In this document: positions 1-7,775 of the stretch, in pieces
Position numbering within the stretch: position 1 is the stretch's first letter
How the letters are laid out: every line of letters starts with the position of its first letter
Source: Pseudodesulfovibrio profundus
Lineage (GTDB): Bacteria; Desulfobacterota; Desulfovibrionia; Desulfovibrionales; Desulfovibrionaceae
Assembly: GCF_900217235.1 (NCBI RefSeq)
Contig: NZ_LT907975.1
Location: forward strand, 124,001-188,000
Length of the DNA stretch: 64,000 bases
Direction of reading: 5' to 3'
The notes under the pieces: generated by a model
The model's database searches: none
Seen by the model: the letters and a program-made list of their open reading frames with translations, nothing else
What the model was told of the DNA's origin: nothing
Program-made: the position numbers and the translations under genes

Positions 1-22
1 AGTGGGTTAGAAGACATATGGG

Positions 23-1720
23 CTAGTTATCTGGTACAGCCCCTAATTTTAAATAGTTTTGATAGAGTCGTGGGCTGACTCTGGAGTAGTGGTCAAAATC
101 GGATATGAACTCCAAGCCGGGAATGACTGCACGCGTGACAGGGATATTCAAGTCTTTGCGGGTCAAATCCACATATGCTGGCGTATAACCATTTGAAATC
201 AGGGTGTTTTCAAGTACAAGTAAATCGCCTTCCGCACTACCTGTAGAATAATTGGGCAGCGATTCCAGTTCCCGGATTGGCAGGTTGCTCGGGGCTGGAG
301 CGCTTTGGGGGCCAGGGTAGGGATAGGGGGTCTCCGTCATGGCGGAAACCAGTGCGGACTTACCGTTCAGGCCTGAGCCTGTGCCTTTGTTCATGTCACC
401 TCGTTTGCCCACTACAATGGATTTGTAGCAGGGAACGCCAAACTCAGATGTTGCATCCATGAACCAAACATCAATTCCATCTTCTTTATATGCGTTGAGA
501 AGATGGTTTATATCCGGGTCTTGAGTTTTGATGCGAAAACACTTCTCAAGGCTAAATGGTACAGTCGCATCACTGTCTCTCTCTATGACCTCAGTGAGCG
601 CGGCAACTTTCGCTTCTGCCTGGGTGTTGCCGGAGGCAAGCCCCGTAGAACCGAACGCTGAGAAGAGACTTTGCTCATCCAGATTGCAGAAGAGGAATAC
701 CAGTTGAGCTGGAACCCACATGGGAGTTGTCCCTCCCTTGCCATCGGGAATACATCCTTCAAGCCAGTGCAATGGTTGCCCTGCGTATGGGACTTCCAGC
801 CTCAGGTTGGAAGGGTTGATGGCCGGAACTGTTAATTCCTCATAGCTTCCGCGAAGAAGCGGATACTTTCTTGCGTACTTCAATACACCTTCTGAACCGA
901 ATGAAGCATATGAGGAAAAACGCTCTGCCATTTCCATTGAGTATGATGCGTCAGCCTGTTCAGTGGAAAGACCTCGCCCGTAGCAGGTTTGGATTCCTTC
1001 GAGTGAGTTGGACATACGCCCGTTTTTGCATCGAATCTTGGGCATCCAGTGCCGCAGTCTCGCTATGGGAGAGAGCGAAGCCTTGTGCTCCATTGCCGGA
1101 CCCAAAAACGCATCAGCTTTTTCCAAGGCTTTCAGTGCGAAATCAATTGTCTCGGTTAGTGGCTTGCGGGGATTAGGGGCGGGAAGATCATTCTTCAGTA
1201 ATTCAAGGGTATCACTGATTGTTGTGATTGGCTTTTTGGGTAAATCGTCCTCTGGGATTGGCGATGCGAGGCCATGTTCTTCCGGGCGTGGGAGCGGGGT
1301 AAGATTGAAGATATTGTTGCCGAACATTCGTATCCATTGTGTGTGCAGGGCTTGGTCTTCAAGTAGGTAATTGCGGATGTGGATGGCTGGAGTGTGGTCC
1401 AAGAAAAATGTGGGGTCGATTCCGTCAAAGAGTGGGAGGAGTTGATGTTGCCGTTCATGGCAGATGCAGGCTTCATACATGATTGCCGCAAGAACGGGAT
1501 CTGAAGCCCCTTTATCTTTCATGACCTGAACTATGAGTTTCTTGAGTTTTCGGGTGCGAAAGTCCTTGAATCGTTGAAGTACAAATTCATGCATGTAGTC
1601 ATCAAAAGGGTTTTCACGTAGGTGGTCGATCATCTCATTGAAGCTGAGATTAACGGCTGGCATGGCGGCGAATTTGCCGACACCGAAATCTGTATCCATC
1701 ATTTGGAGCTTGTAGCGCAT
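23..1720 (-). CDS. YcaO-like family protein with long helical N-terminal region
   Basis: Predicted protein of 565 residues. The C-terminal half is a YcaO ATP-binding fold: a Ser-x3-Glu-x2-Glu element at about residues 259-266 and an Asn-x3-Glu...Glu-x2-Glu-Arg-Asp element at about 365-382. YcaO enzymes use ATP to activate peptide backbone amides (cyclodehydration or thioamidation), or work with RimO in the case of E. coli YcaO. The first ~240 residues are mostly helical and have no family I recognise. The C-terminus lacks the proline-rich tail of azoline-forming members. The ATG at 1720 is chosen because GAGGG lies 7 bases upstream; an in-frame TTG 21 bases earlier has nothing comparable. No precursor peptide, TfuA or dehydrogenase gene lies within the visible flank, so the substrate is unknown. 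Confidence 0.85.
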   Translation of the reverse strand: MRYKLQMMDTDFGVGKFAAMPAVNLSFNEMIDHLRENPFDDYMHEFVLQRFKDFRTRKLKKLIVQVMKDKGASDPVLAAIMYEACICHERQHQLLPLFDGIDPTFFLDHTPAIHIRNYLLEDQALHTQWIRMFGNNIFNLTPLPRPEEHGLASPIPEDDLPKKPITTISDTLELLKNDLPAPNPRKPLTETIDFALKALEKADAFLGPAMEHKASLSPIARLRHWMPKIRCKNGRMSNSLEGIQTCYGRGLSTEQADASYSMEMAERFSSYASFGSEGVLKYARKYPLLRGSYEELTVPAINPSNLRLEVPYAGQPLHWLEGCIPDGKGGTTPMWVPAQLVFLFCNLDEQSLFSAFGSTGLASGNTQAEAKVAALTEVIERDSDATVPFSLEKCFRIKTQDPDINHLLNAYKEDGIDVWFMDATSEFGVPCYKSIVVGKRGDMNKGTGSGLNGKSALVSAMTETPYPYPGPQSAPAPSNLPIRELESLPNYSTGSAEGDLLVLENTLISNGYTPAYVDLTRKDLNIPVTRAVIPGLEFISDFDHYSRVSPRLYQNYLKLGAVPDN

Positions 1721-1856
1721 GCAGTATCCCTCGGATTGCAAGTGTGTAGAGAGCTGAAGAGCGGTAAAGGGATTTTACCACTTTCTACAGCGCACGCTAT
1801 GAAAGAAAAAGGATAAAAACAAGGCCTGAGTCGAATTAAGTATGAAGGCCTATGTA

Positions 1857-2423
1857 TTATGAATTGATTTGCGAGATGAGCCGTACAACATGAGGGAACA
1901 TGTCTTGTGCGATTCTTTCGACGCCTTGCTCGTTGGGGTGCATTTCATCCATGAGCTTGAGAGAAGAGGAATGGAAATAGCTGGCTAGGATATCCGGCAT
2001 AAGCGGAATGGAGTAGTGGTTGGCCAGTTCTTCGAAAATTTGATTAAAAGCCAGGCGATAGTTCTCATCGTCATTTGTCAGTGCGGAGATGCCAACAAGA
2101 AGTACTGCAATTTCGCGGCGTTTAAACTGTTCAATTATCGTAGAAAGGTTGGCTTTCACGGCTTGGGGCGAATCCCCGACAAAACAGTCGTTCGCTCCAA
2201 ATGCAACAATGACAGCATCGGGGTTGGCGCTGATGACATCCTGTATTCTATGGAGACCGTCTTCAGCGGTCTCCCCGGAAATGCCGAAATTGAGACAGGT
2301 CGCGCCAATTCCTTCCGCTTGCAACATTGCCTGAAGAACCGAGGGTAGGGCTGCATCTGGTGCAAGGCCATACCCTTCGGTCAGGCTGTCTCCAAAACAG
2401 GCTATGTGAAGCGGTGTCTTCAC
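1857..2423 (-). CDS. GDSL/SGNH-family esterase (TesA-like)
   Basis: A 188-residue SGNH hydrolase. Block I (FGDSLTEGYG, near residue 10) supplies the nucleophilic Ser, block II is GISGET, block III is GAND, and block V (DEMHPN) supplies the catalytic Asp and His. This is the lysophospholipase/arylesterase type, which hydrolyses acyl esters or thioesters. No signal peptide is visible, so it is probably cytoplasmic, unlike periplasmic TesA. The start is taken as the GTG at 2423, whose first base is the last base of the upstream gene's TAG stop; this 1-base overlap suggests translational coupling. A GGCGGG ribosome site lies inside the upstream gene. Confidence 0.85.
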   Translation of the reverse strand: MKTPLHIACFGDSLTEGYGLAPDAALPSVLQAMLQAEGIGATCLNFGISGETAEDGLHRIQDVISANPDAVIVAFGANDCFVGDSPQAVKANLSTIIEQFKRREIAVLLVGISALTNDDENYRLAFNQIFEELANHYSIPLMPDILASYFHSSSLKLMDEMHPNEQGVERIAQDMFPHVVRLISQINS

Positions 2424-2947
2424 TATTGCCCGCCGATCCAAAGTTTGACTTTAGCTGCCTCTTCATTCCAGTCGCGGCTCATACGGAGCCTGAGGAACTC
2501 ATTGAAGACGATGTCGAACATTTCAAGGCAGCGTTCCACCAGAAACATTTTTTCAAGAAACTTGGAATCCGGATCGTCACCATCTTCATCTTTAGTGGCA
2601 ACCTTTGGTGTTTTCAGTCCAGAGAGGCCGAAGTCAGCGGCATTGACCGTCAGCAGCCAATCGTCCTGATCCATAGTAAAGAGAAGCTGAGCCTTGTTGA
2701 CCTTTTTGCCTGTCAGCAGACCGGCCTTGGCTTCATCCAGTTCACCGCCCGGGCTGGAGACTGTTGCAGTAGATTTGGTTTCACCTTCGCCACCCTGAAC
2801 AGAAACCTTCTGCTCCATCTGCAGAGAAAAAGTCCTTTTATCTTCCAGTTGGAAAAGGACATTGTCATTATCAGTTTTATACCAGAGCCAGGTCAGAAAA
2901 TCCTGACCAAGCAGGGTGTTTTCGCGTTCTACGAGAGAAAGATCCAT
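2423..2947 (-). CDS. RdgC-like protein, C-terminal part (separate gene)
   Basis: A 174-residue protein that I read as the C-terminal part of the RdgC-like family found in delta-proteobacteria. It opens with a GQDFLTWLWY segment, followed by a beta-rich region and an acidic linker at about 125-135. RdgC binds duplex DNA and modulates RecA. The gene follows the RdgC N-terminal-like gene by 9 bases and has a clear AAGGAG site 6-7 bases before its ATG, so it is translated as its own protein. It resembles E. coli RdgC itself only weakly, so the assignment rests on gene order and on recalled similarity of the opening motif. Confidence 0.55.
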   Translation of the reverse strand: MDLSLVERENTLLGQDFLTWLWYKTDNDNVLFQLEDKRTFSLQMEQKVSVQGGEGETKSTATVSSPGGELDEAKAGLLTGKKVNKAQLLFTMDQDDWLLTVNAADFGLSGLKTPKVATKDEDGDDPDSKFLEKMFLVERCLEMFDIVFNEFLRLRMSRDWNEEAAKVKLWIGGQ

Positions 2948-2956
2948 GACGACTCC

Positions 2957-3571
2957 TTACACGAAAATTGTCGGTTCGAGGTTTTCGAGTTTGGGGGCCG
3001 CATCTTCACCCATGACTTCCATGGCCTGAAAGAAGGGCGTCAGTGGTTCCAGGTGTAGCTCGAATGTCAGTGCAAAATAGTCTTCAAAAAGTGCCCGAAC
3101 TTTGGAGTTCGTAGTTGTGAGATATATTCTGTTGGCTGATGGGTTCCAAATGATATCAAACGAAGCTGGAATGGGGAAAGTTCGCGCGCGAAGTCTCAGG
3201 GTGACCTGCTCCTTGATCTCTTTTTTGCGATCACGGGAGACAAAGTTTTTACCCTGTTCCTTGTTGTGGGCGAGCTCCTTGTTCAATGCGATGGTGTTGT
3301 GCTTTTTCAGCACGGCAGGCGGAATCCTACGAGTGTCCAGTCGCAGACTGAAAGTGAAGTATTCAGCTTTTTCGGGTGGAGACTGGGTCCAGTTCATGTC
3401 CAGCATATCATCAATGTTGGTCCATCCAAAAGAGCGCTCGTCAGCGGTCGCATCAATATCCACAAAACAGAATTTTTGTAATTTTTCCGGAACTTCACTT
3501 AAGAGTTCCTTGGGGACATCTTCAATAATTCTGTAGCGTGTAAGGCCAAGACTGGCGGATAGTATACTCAA
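2957..3571 (-). CDS. RdgC-like protein, N-terminal part (recombination-associated)
   Basis: A 204-residue protein matching the N-terminal half of RdgC: the LTRYRI start region, an FGWTN element, a basic Lys/Arg-rich helix, and a beta segment ending in the LEPLTP region. RdgC is a ring-forming DNA-binding protein that restrains RecA. The start is the TTG at 3571 because GAGGAG sits exactly 6 bases upstream and the resulting N-terminus (MSILSAS) resembles relatives; a GTG at 3610 lacks this. The rest of the family is supplied by the next gene, so the protein appears split. Both genes are intact with good ribosome sites, so I do not call it a pseudogene. Confidence 0.6.
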   Translation of the reverse strand: MSILSASLGLTRYRIIEDVPKELLSEVPEKLQKFCFVDIDATADERSFGWTNIDDMLDMNWTQSPPEKAEYFTFSLRLDTRRIPPAVLKKHNTIALNKELAHNKEQGKNFVSRDRKKEIKEQVTLRLRARTFPIPASFDIIWNPSANRIYLTTTNSKVRALFEDYFALTFELHLEPLTPFFQAMEVMGEDAAPKLENLEPTIFV

Positions 3572-3736
3572 TTCCGGCTCCTCGCTTCTGTGCGGTTTTA
3601 GTGGAGTCACTGAGGTAAAATCTCTTTAGTCTCTTGTCCAGTTAAAAGCCGTCATGGGACTATGAAAGAGTGGTTGTTTGTGGGAACCTTGTTTTTAACG
3701 CTGAAGAACATTAAGGTGTACGCACAAGGAGACCCC

Positions 3737-4108
3737 ATGCAAAAACAAGCACTTGCAGATTTGATATCGTTTTTGGAAGAGAAAAGCTCACGAGTCCTCG
3801 AGATTGAGAAAGAAGCGGATATCGCTCTCAAGCAGGAAGGGCAACTCGCTTTTCAGGCGAAGCTTGAGGAAAAGGCAGAAATTTTAGCGGCACTTGGTGA
3901 GAAAGCCTGGAAGAAGACAGAAGCGGTTGGTGGCACTTTAGGGGATGAAATCGCTCGCAAACTGGAGCAATTTTCCATGAGTGCGAGCACATCGCTTCGT
4001 ATTGGAAGTGTCTTTTTTATGTCCGCATTGCTCTACCCCGAGGACCACAAGCCGGGCGAGCCAAACGATTTGCAATCATTCATTATCGATTTGAAAGGAA
4101 GAATGTAG
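3737..4108 (+). CDS. Conserved-looking hypothetical protein, helical
   Basis: A 123-residue protein I do not recognise. It is strongly helical and charged in the first 75 residues (many Glu, Lys, Ala), ending in a short region with hydrophobic stretches (GSVFFMSALLY). There is no signal peptide. The ATG at 3737 is chosen because AAGGAG lies 5 bases upstream; the frame is open further upstream, but that extension has no ribosome site. It stands alone, divergent from the RdgC-like pair and convergent with the PilZ gene. Confidence 0.6.
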   Translation: MQKQALADLISFLEEKSSRVLEIEKEADIALKQEGQLAFQAKLEEKAEILAALGEKAWKKTEAVGGTLGDEIARKLEQFSMSASTSLRIGSVFFMSALLYPEDHKPGEPNDLQSFIIDLKGRM

Positions 4109-4132
4109 CACTTTGCTGTTGGCAGATGCGTA

Positions 4133-4645
4133 TTACGCCTGTCCCATGTTGAGAATTTCCTGAAGTGAGTTGTCATGCGGCTGTCCACTGGTAATGAATC
4201 TGCATCCGACCACGTTGTTTTCGTGTCTGACCACTTTGCACGTGAGGTCGGCTGCATGTAGCGCATTGCCGAAATAAAGGTCGACAATTATATCCACGCC
4301 GCGCTTCACTCGAGGTGTACTGAAAGCGAAGCCGACACCACTTGCGCTGATGTCCGTTGCGGGGAATCGTTTATTCAACCGTTTGAGATGAATCTGTAGA
4401 CCTGGAATGACCTTTCTGGGAGCACTTCTTTTGACTGACTTTCTTGTGTGATCTCCAATAGAGACACTGAAGCTGGCTTCTGGTGAGTGTTCAGGCTGGC
4501 TGTTTACGCAAACAGCCTTCTGCTCGGAGGAGTACTTGGAATTGATGAGGAAACAGGCTTTCTCTTCTGCATCCTGATTATCGCCAGATTTTCCATTGTG
4601 GTCTATGCCACAAAAAAAGTCGGTTATGAAATCGGAAACAGTCAT
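4133..4645 (-). CDS. PilZ domain protein
   Basis: A 170-residue protein whose C-terminal ~100 residues look like a PilZ domain: a basic HLKRLNKR stretch followed by a D-x-S-x-x-G element (DISASGVGF), the pattern that wraps cyclic di-GMP. The first ~70 residues are polar and probably disordered. PilZ proteins act as c-di-GMP effectors for motility, polysaccharide or surface behaviour. AAGGGTGG precedes the ATG. No flagellar or polysaccharide operon adjoins it, so its target is unknown. Confidence 0.75.
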   Translation of the reverse strand: MTVSDFITDFFCGIDHNGKSGDNQDAEEKACFLINSKYSSEQKAVCVNSQPEHSPEASFSVSIGDHTRKSVKRSAPRKVIPGLQIHLKRLNKRFPATDISASGVGFAFSTPRVKRGVDIIVDLYFGNALHAADLTCKVVRHENNVVGCRFITSGQPHDNSLQEILNMGQA

Positions 4646-4842
4646 CGTCCACCCTTGTTCGACAATAGTTTGATTAGCTATAGCATCGTTAATACATGTG
4701 CTCCGTGCAAGTCAAAGGATGCTTATGGCTTTTAGTTTTATCCGTTCCTTTTCATGGCAACAGGGGCTTGACATTTTTGCATTTAGCAGACAAAGAATAT
4801 AAATCTTTTCAAGCTTAAGAGGGTTGATCGAGGAGGACTAGA
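4646..4842. other. Intergenic region between PilZ gene and small membrane protein gene
   Basis: About 200 bases holding the divergent promoters of the PilZ gene (minus) and the 47-codon membrane peptide gene (plus). Apart from the TTGACA element listed separately and a GAGGAGG ribosome site before 4843, I see no further structure. Confidence 0.4.
4768..4798 (+). promoter_or_regulatory. Putative sigma-70 promoter for the 47-residue membrane protein
   Basis: A perfect TTGACA at 4768-4773 is followed after 19 bases by AAGAAT (4793-4798) inside an AT-rich stretch. The spacing is long and the -10 is poor, so the call is tentative. The start codon it would serve is at 4843. Confidence 0.35.
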
Positions 4843-4986
4843 ATGATTGGTGAACTGCTTTCCGGAATGGCTCATAGCACTGGCCCTGGTTTTGTCGGTG
4901 TTTCTTTGATTTTTATTTATCTTGCATGGATTCTGGCTATTGGCGTTATTCGCGTCCGTGAAGCCATGGAAGAAGACCACCACTAG
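4843..4986 (+). CDS. Small single-span membrane protein (47 residues)
   Basis: This reading frame encodes 47 residues: a short polar/glycine-rich start, one hydrophobic span at about residues 17-37 (GFVGVSLIFIYLAWILAIGV), then a charged tail with Arg-Glu-Asp and His-His at the end. An excellent ribosome site (GAGGAGG, 6-7 bases before ATG), a TTGACA element upstream and a strong terminator immediately downstream support a genuine one-gene unit. I do not recognise the family. Such peptides often act as accessory subunits of membrane complexes, but nothing here shows which one. Confidence 0.7.
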   Translation: MIGELLSGMAHSTGPGFVGVSLIFIYLAWILAIGVIRVREAMEEDHH

Positions 4987-5007
4987 GTCACATCAGTTTT
5001 TATCAAT

Positions 5008-5047
5008 AAAACCCCGCCTTCCGTATTTTCGGAAGGCGGGGTTTTAT
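5008..5047. terminator. Rho-independent terminator, bidirectional
   Basis: A perfect 16-bp inverted repeat (5008-5023 with 5030-5045) around a 6-base loop has four T on the plus side and four A on the other. It ends the small membrane protein gene and can also stop transcription of rfbA arriving on the minus strand. Confidence 0.9.
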
Positions 5048-5087
5048 TATGCATTTTGCGCATGCACGATTGTTCTGGACTCTCGCT

Positions 5088-5981
5088 CTATCGAATGGTC
5101 CTGCTACCCAGAGTGTCTTCCAGTACGACATCCAGCAGGTACTGTCCGTAGCTGTTGTTGCTCATTTGGTTGCCTAAACGCTCAAGCTGCTCGGCACTTA
5201 TGAGTCCCTTGCGGTACGCGATCTCTTCAGGGCTTGAGATGACGTAGCCCTGTCTTTCCTGAACGGCTCGGACAAAGCTACCGGCGCCATGGAGTGATTC
5301 ATGCGTTCCCATGTCGAGCCAAGCATAGCCGCGCCCCAATGTCTCGACAGTCAGCTTTTCTTTATCCAGGTATACTTTGTTGACGTCGGTGATCTCCAGC
5401 TCGCCTCTGGCTGACGGCTTCAGGGACTTGGCGATATCAATTACTTCACTGTCGTAGAAATAGAGTCCTGTGACAGCGTATTTGGATTTAGGCTTTTCCG
5501 GTTTTTCTTCGATGGACAGAGCCTTGTATTCCTGATCAAACTCCACAACGCCATATCGCTCGGGATCTTTGACCATGTAGGCAAAAACCAGCCCGCCATC
5601 CGTAAGCTCTCCGGCCTGTTTGAGAAGAGAGCCCAAACCATGTCCATAAAAAATATTGTCACCAAGTACGAGGCATACAGGGTCGTTACCGATAAAGTCC
5701 TCACCAATGATGAATGCTTGTGCCAATCCGTCGGGTGAGGGTTGGACCCGATATTCAATGTTCAAACCAAGGTGAGAACCATCACCAAGCAGTTCATTGA
5801 AGTTGGGCATATCATGAGGGGTGGATATGATCAGGATGTCGGTGATACCAGCCAGCATCAGTGTCGAAAGGGGATAGTAAATCATGGGCTTGTCATAAAC
5901 CGGGAGCAGTTGCTTGGATACGACGCGGGTCAACGGATGGAGTCGGGTGCCGGAACCTCCGGCAAGGATAATGCCTTTCAT
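5088..5981 (-). CDS. rfbA: Glucose-1-phosphate thymidylyltransferase
   Basis: A full-length 297-residue enzyme that makes dTDP-glucose from dTTP and glucose 1-phosphate, the first step of dTDP-rhamnose synthesis. The nucleotide-binding start [16 protein letters not shown] with the following [11 protein letters not shown] segment, and the [10 protein letters not shown] metal-binding segment, are typical of RmlA/RfbA. The pathway partners rfbB and rfbD lie 35 kb away (41226-42242 and 40350-41225); rfbC is not in this window. Transcribed alone toward the terminator at 5008-5047. Confidence 0.95.
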   Translation of the reverse strand: MKGIILAGGSGTRLHPLTRVVSKQLLPVYDKPMIYYPLSTLMLAGITDILIISTPHDMPNFNELLGDGSHLGLNIEYRVQPSPDGLAQAFIIGEDFIGNDPVCLVLGDNIFYGHGLGSLLKQAGELTDGGLVFAYMVKDPERYGVVEFDQEYKALSIEEKPEKPKSKYAVTGLYFYDSEVIDIAKSLKPSARGELEITDVNKVYLDKEKLTVETLGRGYAWLDMGTHESLHGAGSFVRAVQERQGYVISSPEEIAYRKGLISAEQLERLGNQMSNNSYGQYLLDVVLEDTLGSRTIR

Positions 5982-6133
5982 ATAGGTCTCGCTGTCCTGT
6001 AATTTACTTCACGGTTCACTTGGTATACACCCCATTTTCAAGGGGGGAGGTAACAATACCCCGCAAGCGCGCAGTATAGTTCTGTGATAAATGAAAAAGC
6101 AACCCGCTTTTATGCGCGCAGGCAAATACTATT

Positions 6134-6868
6134 ATGCGATATCCTCAATTTCAATTCACCGGTGGAATTTTTGCTGCACTGCTGTTCATGTTTGTGCTGC
6201 TGTTTCTTTTTGTCTTCCTGCCCGTATCTATCGTTGCCGAAGCGTTTTCAAAGCTTGGACTGACGCCTGCTCAGGGTGTGCTTATCTTCATCGCCATTCT
6301 CATCGGCAGGGGCGTGAATGTGCCTGTGTATACGAGTAAAAGGCTGGTCGTTGTTCCCAAACCTCGATCCCTGCAATTCACTCTTGATGAATATGGACGC
6401 CCTGTTCAGCTTGACGATGAGCCGGGAAACGAAGTGAAGAAGCAAGCCTTTTTGCTTAACCTGGGCGGTTGTATCATGCCGATCCTTTTAAGTTTGACGT
6501 TTCTGATCAGCCTTCAATTCAATGGTATGGATTCCAGTGCATATGGTTGGATCGCTTTCGCTTTGGTTATGGTGGCCGGAGGCTGCTATGCCATGGCAAA
6601 GGCGGATCCGTATACCGGATTGCGTGTGCCGATGTTCATGCCCGGCCTTATGACGTTTGCTTCCGTTTATTTTTTTGTTCCGCAGGAATTTCGACCTGTT
6701 GCCGCGTATGTTGCCGGTACAATAGGTACACTCATAGGTGGAAATCTCATTCCACTTCTTACGCCGCGCATTCGTAATGCAGTTGGAGTTCCTAACGTTG
6801 TCATTGGTGGAGCTGGGACTTTCGGCGGCGTATTTGTTGCCGGGATTCTTGCCGTTCTGCTAGCTTAA
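6134..6868 (+). CDS. DUF1614-type integral membrane protein
   Basis: A 244-residue membrane protein. There are two hydrophobic spans in the first 65 residues, a cytoplasm-like polar loop at about 70-105, and a second bundle of four or five spans from about 110 to the end, rich in Gly-Gly pairs (GNLIPLLTP, GGAGTFGG). This layout matches the DUF1614 family, whose function is unknown. It lies 21 bases upstream of the MogA-like gene and probably shares its transcript. Confidence 0.7.
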   Translation: MRYPQFQFTGGIFAALLFMFVLLFLFVFLPVSIVAEAFSKLGLTPAQGVLIFIAILIGRGVNVPVYTSKRLVVVPKPRSLQFTLDEYGRPVQLDDEPGNEVKKQAFLLNLGGCIMPILLSLTFLISLQFNGMDSSAYGWIAFALVMVAGGCYAMAKADPYTGLRVPMFMPGLMTFASVYFFVPQEFRPVAAYVAGTIGTLIGGNLIPLLTPRIRNAVGVPNVVIGGAGTFGGVFVAGILAVLLA

Positions 6869-6889
6869 ACATCACCAGGGAGAATACAT

Positions 6890-7666
6890 ATGGCTGCCAT
6901 TGTTTTGAGTTTTGGAGAGGATGTGCAACGTGGAGACAGGTTTGATTGCAGCACCACTCAGGCCGGTAATGTGCAAGCCGTGATTACTTCTCCGGCGCCC
7001 CCTTTGAAAGTAGGTGACGTGCTCCAGGCTGGTGAGGGATGTTGTCGTGTCCTCGCTGTTCAGTGGATGCCGGGTGAAGCCGGTATCGCTGGAACTCGTT
7101 CCTTTCTGATGGAAGCCCTTGAGGATTGTCAGGCGGGTGAATGGAATTTTTCCTTGTCTTCCAAGCGATACACATTGGCCTGGGTTACTTTGAGTGACAA
7201 GGGTGCTGCGGGGAAAAGAGCAGACGAATCTGGCCCGCTGATTGGCGAGATGGTTGCTGAGAAACTTGATCTGGAATGTGTACAGGGTTTTATCATCCCA
7301 GATGAGGCCGATCAGTTGAAAGCATTGCTGACTGACCTCGCTCTCACGCAGAAGTTTGATTTGATCATGACAACCGGCGGAACCGGTGTGGGGCCTCGCG
7401 ACATTACACCAGAAGCAACGTTGGCCGTTATCGAAAAAAGGCTCCCCGGCTATGAGCGGGCCATGACCATGGCAAGCCTGAGTAAGACTCCACACGGGGC
7501 CATATCCCGAGCTGTTGCAGGTACAATGGGGCGTTCTGTCATCATTAATATGCCGGGAAGCCCAAAGGCTGTTGCCGAGTGCCTGGAACCGTTGTTGCCT
7601 ACATTGAAACATACGTTGGAAAAATTGCAGGGCGATCCTTCTGATTGCGCTGAATTACGTGCCTAA
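6890..7666 (+). CDS. MogA/MoaB-like molybdopterin-binding protein with N-terminal extension
   Basis: A 258-residue protein. Residues ~95-250 are a MogA/MoaB domain with the TTGGTGVGPRDITPEA loop and the NMPGSPKA motif; this family adenylylates molybdopterin before metal insertion. The first ~90 residues are an additional beta-rich domain that I cannot name with confidence. The start has a good GGGAG site 7 bases upstream. The pterin cofactor link fits the tungsten/pterin genes at 42.8-49.2 kb, though this gene is far from them. Confidence 0.85.
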   Translation: MAAIVLSFGEDVQRGDRFDCSTTQAGNVQAVITSPAPPLKVGDVLQAGEGCCRVLAVQWMPGEAGIAGTRSFLMEALEDCQAGEWNFSLSSKRYTLAWVTLSDKGAAGKRADESGPLIGEMVAEKLDLECVQGFIIPDEADQLKALLTDLALTQKFDLIMTTGGTGVGPRDITPEATLAVIEKRLPGYERAMTMASLSKTPHGAISRAVAGTMGRSVIINMPGSPKAVAECLEPLLPTLKHTLEKLQGDPSDCAELRA

Positions 7667-7775
7667 GTCCTGATTTTGAGGGTTGCAGAAAAAATCTAGA
7701 CTTGCTAAAAAAATGGAATTGATTGGTTGCAAGTTCAACTACATTTACAACATACGCTAAGCAGGTTGCTCTATC

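Noticed and set aside
2327-3058. 243-codon plus-strand frame opposite the RdgC-like and GDSL genes
   Set aside because: It crosses two coupled genes antisense and has no ribosome site.
4768-4783. Possible sigma-54 (-24/-12) promoter ahead of the 47-residue protein
   Set aside because: The GG and GC dinucleotides are not at the required spacing, so the TTGACA reading is preferred.
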